DNA from: Streptomyces diacarni
GTDB lineage: Bacteria > Actinomycetota > Actinomycetes > Streptomycetales > Streptomycetaceae
Reading direction: 5' to 3'
Length of the DNA: 64,000 nucleotides
Assembly (NCBI RefSeq): GCF_003323715.1
Contig: NZ_QOIN01000029.1
Location: 1 to 64,000 of the forward strand
Shown: piece after piece, positions 59,618 to 64,000 of the stretch
How the letters are laid out: each line of letters begins with the position of its first letter
How positions within the stretch are numbered: the first letter of the stretch is position 1
Translations under genes and position numbers: made by a program
The notes under the pieces: generated by a model
Told to the model about the DNA's origin: nothing
Databases searched by the model: none
The model's input: the letters and a program-made list of their open reading frames with translations, nothing else

Positions 59618-61848
59618 TCACCTCCCCTCGGCGGCGTCGATGATCTCCTCGGGCCGCACCGGCACCCTCGGCAGCCGAAGCCCCGTCGCGTCCCGCAGCG
59701 CGTTGGCGAGCGCCGGAGTGGAGGAGAGCGTCGGCGGCTCACCCACCCCGTTCAGCCCGTACGGGGAGTCGGGGTGCGGCAGCTCCAACAGGTCGGTGGG
59801 GACCGGCGGCATGTCGGCGATGGTCGGGATGAGGTAGTCGGTGAACGAACCGTTGCGTACCCGGCCGCCCTCGACCCGCAGCTCCTCCAGCAGCGCGAGG
59901 CCCAGCCCCTGCGCGGTACCGCCCTCGATCTGACCGTGGACGGCGACCGGATTCACCGCCTTGCCCACGTCCTGCGCGCAGGCCAGCTCCACCACCTTCA
60001 CCAGGCCCAGTTCGACGTCCACGTCGACGACGGCCCGGTGCGCCGCGAACGCGAACGCGATGTGGGCCGCCCCCTGCCCCCGCTCCGGGTCCACCGGCTC
60101 GGTGCGCCGGTGCGCGTACGTGAACTCCGCCTCCACCGGGCCCTCGGCGAGCAGCGCGGCCGGCGGCCCGGCACCGCGTGCGCGCAGCCGCTCCCGCACC
60201 ACGCGGCAGGCGCCCCGCACCGCGCCGCCGCTCATCCACGTCTGCCGGGACGCCGACGAGGAGCCCGCGTCACCCGCCGAGGTGTCCGCGGGCAGCACCA
60301 CCACCCGCTCCACTCCCAGCTCGGTGCGCGCGATCTGCGCCTGCACGGTGACGATGCCCTGCCCGCACTCGGCCGCGGCCGACCGGATCTCGGCGACCGG
60401 CTCGCCACCCGCCAGCAGCAGCCGCACGTGCGCCGTGGAGCGGTCGTCCACCCCGCCGGAGAACCCGATGGCCTTCACGCCGACCGCGTAACCGACGCCG
60501 CGCCGCACCCCCTCGCCGTGCGTGGTGTTGTTCAGCCCGCCCGGCCGGGTCAGCGACGTCTCCGGCTGACCGTCTCGTGCCGCGGGCGGCGGCAGCGGAC
60601 GGTCGCGCAATCGCCGCAGGAGTTCGGCGACGGGCGCGCCGCCGTCCAGCAGCAGCCTGGCCCTCATGTACAGCAGCCGCCCCTCGCGCGTCGCGCCGTG
60701 TTCGACACGCATCCGCGACGGATGCCGGTGCACATGGCCCAGGAACGACTCGGGACGGCCGTAACTCATGCGCACAGGACGCCCGGTGTACAGCGCCAGC
60801 ATGGCGGCATGGATCTGGCAGGAGACGTCCTCCCGCCCGCCGAAGGCTCCGCCGACCCCCGACAGCCGCACCCGCACCTTCTCCACCGGCAGCCCCAGGC
60901 TCGCCGCCATCTGCCGCTGGTCGTCGTGGATCCACTGCGAGGAGACGTACGCCTCTACCCCGCCGTCCTCCGCCGGAACCACCAGCACCGACTCGGGCCC
61001 CAGAAACGCCTGGTCCTGCATCCCGGTCTCGTACACCCCGGCGACCACCACGTCCGCGCGGGCCCGCGCCCGCGCCACGTCACCGTGCCGGATGCGCACG
61101 TGCCGCACCAGGTTGCCCGGTGCCACCCGGCCGGCGGTGGGGCCGCCGGCCGGAGCCGTGGCCGCCGTGGACGCCGTGGCCGCCGTGGACGCCGCGGTCG
61201 GGGCGCCCAGGGGGTGGGTCTCGTGCACCAGTGGACCCTCACCGCGCAGTGCGGCCTCCGGGTCGGTGAGCGCCGGGAGTTCGACGTAGCGGACGTCGAC
61301 GAGGGCGAGCGCGCGGCGCGCCGTCTCCGGATGGTCAGCGGCGACCAGCGCCACCGGCTCCCCCTGGTAGCGCACCCGGTCGGACGCCAGCACCGGCTGG
61401 TCGGCCACCTTCATCCCGTACCGCGGCAGCCCGGGAACGTCCTCGTGGGTGAGCACGGCCCCACCCCGGGCAGTGCGCGGGCGCGGGACGCGTCGATGCT
61501 CAGGACGCGCGCCGAGGGGTGGGGGCTGCCCAGCGTGGCGCCCCACACCGCGTCGTCCCTGCGCAGGTCCGAGGAGTAGGCGAAGGCCCCGGTCACCTTG
61601 AGCCCGCCGTCGGGGCGCGGTGCTCCGCTGCCGACACCGGCGGCCGGGCCGGTCTTGCCGGGCGTGTGCGGGGCGCTGACGCCGCGCGGCGGAGCCGCCG
61701 TCCCGCCGACCGGCGCGGCCTGGGTTGGTGCCGTCCGGGGCGGTGCGGTCTGGGTTGGTGCCGTCCGGGCCGGTGGTGGTGTTTGGGCCCGGGCCGTCTG
61801 AGTCGGTGTGGCGGCGCCGGGTGGGTGCGCTGTCGTCGTGCCGCTCAC
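59618..61848 (-). pseudogene. Xanthine-dehydrogenase-family molybdopterin subunit, disrupted
   Basis: The coding signal starts at GTG 61848 (GAGGGAGG upstream) with a Pro/Thr-rich head, then PRPDGGLKVTGAFAYSSDLR. It runs to ALPGV, then continues only in another frame (AVLTHEDVPGLPRYGMK): one base appears missing in a C/G run at about 61459-61464. A second lesion is at 60634/60635, where LLLDGGA joins directly to PVAELLRRLRD; in relatives about 90-100 residues lie between, including the AMRGFG-type Mo-cofactor region. The rest reaches RVPVRPEEIIDAAEG. FAD and 2Fe-2S subunit genes are absent nearby. The gene once encoded a molybdenum hydroxylase large subunit for a purine or N-heteroaromatic. 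Confidence 0.75.
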
Positions 61849-61864
61849 GGTGTGCCTCCCTCTC

Positions 61865-61906
61865 GCCGGGTGCCGGGTGCCGGGTGCCGGGTGCCGGGTG
61901 CCGGGT
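61865..61906. repeat. Six perfect GCCGGGT heptamers
   Basis: Seven-base units repeat six times (42 bp) directly upstream of the hydroxylase start, then decay into GTTGGTA-type repeats to about 61935. Confidence 0.95.
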
Positions 61907-61988
61907 GCCGGTTGTTGGTAGTTGGTAGTTGGTGAACGGTGGCCGGTGACTGGTGGACGGTGGGTGGCAGGGGCGGGGTAGTGGGCCC

Positions 61989-62030
61989 GGTGCCGGTGCC
62001 GGTGCCGGTGCCGGTGCCGGTGCCGGTGCC
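61989..62030. repeat. Seven perfect GGTGCC hexamers
   Basis: A 42-bp tract of GGTGCC lies between the hydroxylase gene and the GntR stop. The whole gap (61849-62127) is built of such low-complexity repeats and holds no gene. Such tracts expand and contract by slippage. Confidence 0.95.
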
Positions 62031-62127
62031 GACGGTGTTGGCGGAAGCGCGGTGGTCCGGTCACTCCCGCTCGCTTCGCGCACCGAGCGCCGGCGGGGCA
62101 GGGCGGTGTGAGCGCGGCGGTCCGGCG

Positions 62128-62868
62128 CTACCCGGCGCTGTCGGCACGCGGCGCCCTGGCCACCGCTTCCGATGCCGGCCCCTCGGCCGGCACCCGCTGC
62201 GGCACCGTCTGCGACAGCCGGATCCGCAGCCGCCGCACGTGCTCACGGGCCGCCTCCTCGGCCGCCTGCGGATCGCCCGAGGTCATCGCCTCGAAGATCC
62301 GCCGGTGCTCGGCGACGGCGAGCCGCTGGGCCTCGGGGCTGCGCCAGAGCGAGTGCAGCGCCAGGTGGGCCTTGCCCTGGATGGTGTCCAGGGCGGCGGT
62401 CAGATGGTCGTTGTCCGCGACCTCGCGGATCAGCCGGTGGTAGGCCATGTCCATCCGGGTGTGGCTCTCCTCGTCGTCCCCGGTGGCCACCACGCGTTCG
62501 TGTTCTTCCAGCAGCGCGCGCAGCTCGGCGACCCGCGCCGCGTCGAGCCGCTCGGTGGCCAGGCGGGCCGCCAGCCCCTCCATCACTTCCCGCAGCACGT
62601 ACAGCCGGCGCACGTCCGCCACGTCCACGCGCGCCACGACCGCCCCCCGGTGGGGCTCGTGGGTGGCCAGGCCGTCGTGGATGAGGCGCTGCACCGCCTC
62701 GCGTACGGGGCTGCGGCTGATGCCCAACCGCGTCGCCAGCGCCGGGACGGACAGCGCGTCGCCCGGGCACAGCCGGCCGGCGAGGACGGCGCTCTTCAAC
62801 TCCTGGTACGCCTGGTCGGCCAGCAGACTGCCGCCTGCCAGACGGCTCACCGCGCTCTCGATCGGCAT
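62128..62868 (-). CDS. GntR-family regulator, FadR (FCD) subfamily
   Basis: The 246-residue protein has a winged HTH (about 15-80: LADQAYQELKSAVLAGRLCP, LATRLGISRSPVREAVQRLI) and an all-helical FCD ligand domain with metal-binding-type residues DMAYHRLIRE, HLALHSLW and AEHRRIFEA. Such regulators sense organic acids and control catabolic operons. It sits between the hydroxylase and permease genes on the same strand, so it most likely controls this catabolic region. Confidence 0.92.
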   Translation of the reverse strand: MPIESAVSRLAGGSLLADQAYQELKSAVLAGRLCPGDALSVPALATRLGISRSPVREAVQRLIHDGLATHEPHRGAVVARVDVADVRRLYVLREVMEGLAARLATERLDAARVAELRALLEEHERVVATGDDEESHTRMDMAYHRLIREVADNDHLTAALDTIQGKAHLALHSLWRSPEAQRLAVAEHRRIFEAMTSGDPQAAEEAAREHVRRLRIRLSQTVPQRVPAEGPASEAVARAPRADSAG

Positions 62869-62939
62869 CGTGTGGAAGAACCCCCTCGTGCGGGCCCGGT
62901 CTCGGTGGGCGGAAGTGGTCGGTGGGGAGGCGGCGGCTC

Positions 62940-64000
62940 TCAGGCGCGGGCTCCGCCGCCTCGTGGTGGCGTCCCGGTGGCCTGGCCGCCGCCTGTGGCG
63001 GCTGTTCCACCGCCGGTGGCGGCCGGGCCGGGGCCGGCGACGTCCCGGCCGCTGCCCGCGCTCGCCGGTCCCGCCCGTGCGGTGCCCGTGGCCGGATCGT
63101 CGGCTGCCCTGACGACTTCATGTTGCATGTGCTCCTCAGGACCGTCAACGCCCCCGACCACTGCGGACGTTGGCGCCGCGCGCCGTCCCGGCAGGGTCAC
63201 ATGGTAAAAGAGCAGGTTGAGCAGCACAGCCGTGAGCGAACCGAGGATGATTCCGCTCCCGAAAATTACATGCAACTGCTCACCGGGAAGCCGTTGCGCG
63301 AACTGCGGGTAGGCGGTGGGCAGAAAGCCCACACCGAGGCTGACCGCCACCACGAGCGTGCCGTTCCTGTGTGCCAGGTCGGCCTGCGCGAGGATCTGCA
63401 CACCCACCACGGCGATGGTGCCGAAGAGGACGATCGTCGCCCCGCCCAGCACCGGGGTCGGCATCGCGGCGATCACCGCACCGACCTTCGGCATCAGCCC
63501 CAACGCGGCCATGAGGACGCCGGACGCCGCGACCACCCACCTGCTGCGCACCCTGGTCAGCTGCAACAGCCCCACGTTCTGCGAGAACACCGTGCTGGGG
63601 AAGGAACCGAGCAGCCCGGCGAACACCGTGCCGAGCCCGTCGGCGCGCAACGCCCGTACGACGTCGCGTTCGCCGACCTCGCGTCCGACGATCCGTCCGA
63701 CGGCGAAGAACTGGCCGATGCTCTCGACGGCGATCACCACCATCACCAGCGACAGGGACAGCGCCGCCGCCGTGTCCCAGCGCGGCGCCCCGAAGTGCAG
63801 GGGCTCGGTCATCCCGAACCACCGTGCGGAGCCGGTACCCGAGAAGTCCGCCAGGCCCGTCGCCATCGCCAGCCCCGTCCCCGCCAGCAGGCCCACCAGC
63901 ACCGCCACGGTCGCCGCGAAGCCGCTGGAGAAGCGCGAGACCAGGATGATGACGAGGAGCGTCGCACCGGCCAGCCCCAGGTGGGCGGGGCTGCCGAAGG
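62940..64000 (-). CDS. NCS2 nucleobase permease (xanthine/uracil type), 5' end beyond window
   Basis: The gene reads to its stop at 62940 and is open to the right edge, so the N-terminal part is missing (353 residues seen). It has the NCS2/NAT signature QNVGLLQLTRVRSR (Q-N-x-G-x-x-x-x-T-R), the helix-8 motif ESIGQFFAVGRIVGR, and several membrane helices. It imports a purine, pyrimidine or related heterocycle with H+ or Na+. The C-terminal 80 residues are a Gly/Ala/Pro-rich hydrophilic tail. Its place beside the hydroxylase and FadR genes suggests it brings in the substrate of that pathway. Confidence 0.9.
   Translation of the reverse strand, partial: FGSPAHLGLAGATLLVIILVSRFSSGFAATVAVLVGLLAGTGLAMATGLADFSGTGSARWFGMTEPLHFGAPRWDTAAALSLSLVMVVIAVESIGQFFAVGRIVGREVGERDVVRALRADGLGTVFAGLLGSFPSTVFSQNVGLLQLTRVRSRWVVAASGVLMAALGLMPKVGAVIAAMPTPVLGGATIVLFGTIAVVGVQILAQADLAHRNGTLVVAVSLGVGFLPTAYPQFAQRLPGEQLHVIFGSGIILGSLTAVLLNLLFYHVTLPGRRAAPTSAVVGGVDGPEEHMQHEVVRAADDPATGTARAGPASAGSGRDVAGPGPAATGGGTAATGGGQATGTPPRGGGARA

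Overview
The window is very GC-rich, has pervasive ATGA/GTGA stop-start overlaps, many GTG starts, several possible leaderless genes and actinobacterial gene families. It reads as a Streptomyces (or close relative) chromosome segment. No rRNA, tRNA or CRISPR array was recognised. Function calls rest on motifs and remembered family knowledge; no database search was run.

Layout. 1-117: the cut 5' end of an insertion-sequence transposase. 118-6585: mostly secreted or membrane-active products, namely a serine hydrolase, a drug-type exporter, an aerolysin/ETX-like pore-forming protein beside a beta/gamma-crystallin-like protein, and a PI-PLC closed by a perfect 20-bp hairpin. 6791-15437: an orphan histidine kinase, an epoxide-hydrolase-like enzyme, two SDRs, two XRE regulators, a small membrane protein, a macro-domain protein and an exporter, with palindromes of shared sequence. 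15624-26156: hydrolase/DUF1295 pair, methyltransferase, MFS carriers, carboxylesterase, and an Lrp regulator divergent from an MFS/M20-peptidase operon.

26173-44964 is an iron locus. Two DmdR/DtxR-type iron boxes (27295, 41967) serve divergent promoters. Its genes encode a YncE-like beta-propeller, a Fes-type esterase, a complete 2,3-dihydroxybenzoate pathway (dhbA, C, E, isochorismatase, stand-alone ArCP), a one-module NRPS whose serine-type specificity code is the same as that of EntF, a siderophore-binding lipoprotein, two FecCD permeases and an ATPase. An enterobactin-type siderophore that is made, imported and hydrolysed is the simplest reading. Wedged between the esterase and the NRPS is a two-gene conflict-type module: an EACC1-like protein overlapping a caspase fused to a long helical-repeat region, flanked by inverted repeats on both sides. 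It is the best candidate here for a little-studied biological system.

45004-56202: a GntR regulator and a nucleoside hydrolase/MFS operon sharing a TTGTC-N-GACAA palindrome; a P450/ferredoxin pair divergent from a TetR regulator over a perfect palindrome; an SDR; an IS110-like remnant; a two-component system; an exporter. 56274-64000: an AraC regulator, then a catabolic-looking group (UbiD decarboxylase, amidohydrolase, molybdenum hydroxylase large subunit, FadR-type GntR, NCS2 permease running off the right edge). The hydroxylase gene looks broken by a frameshift and an internal deletion.
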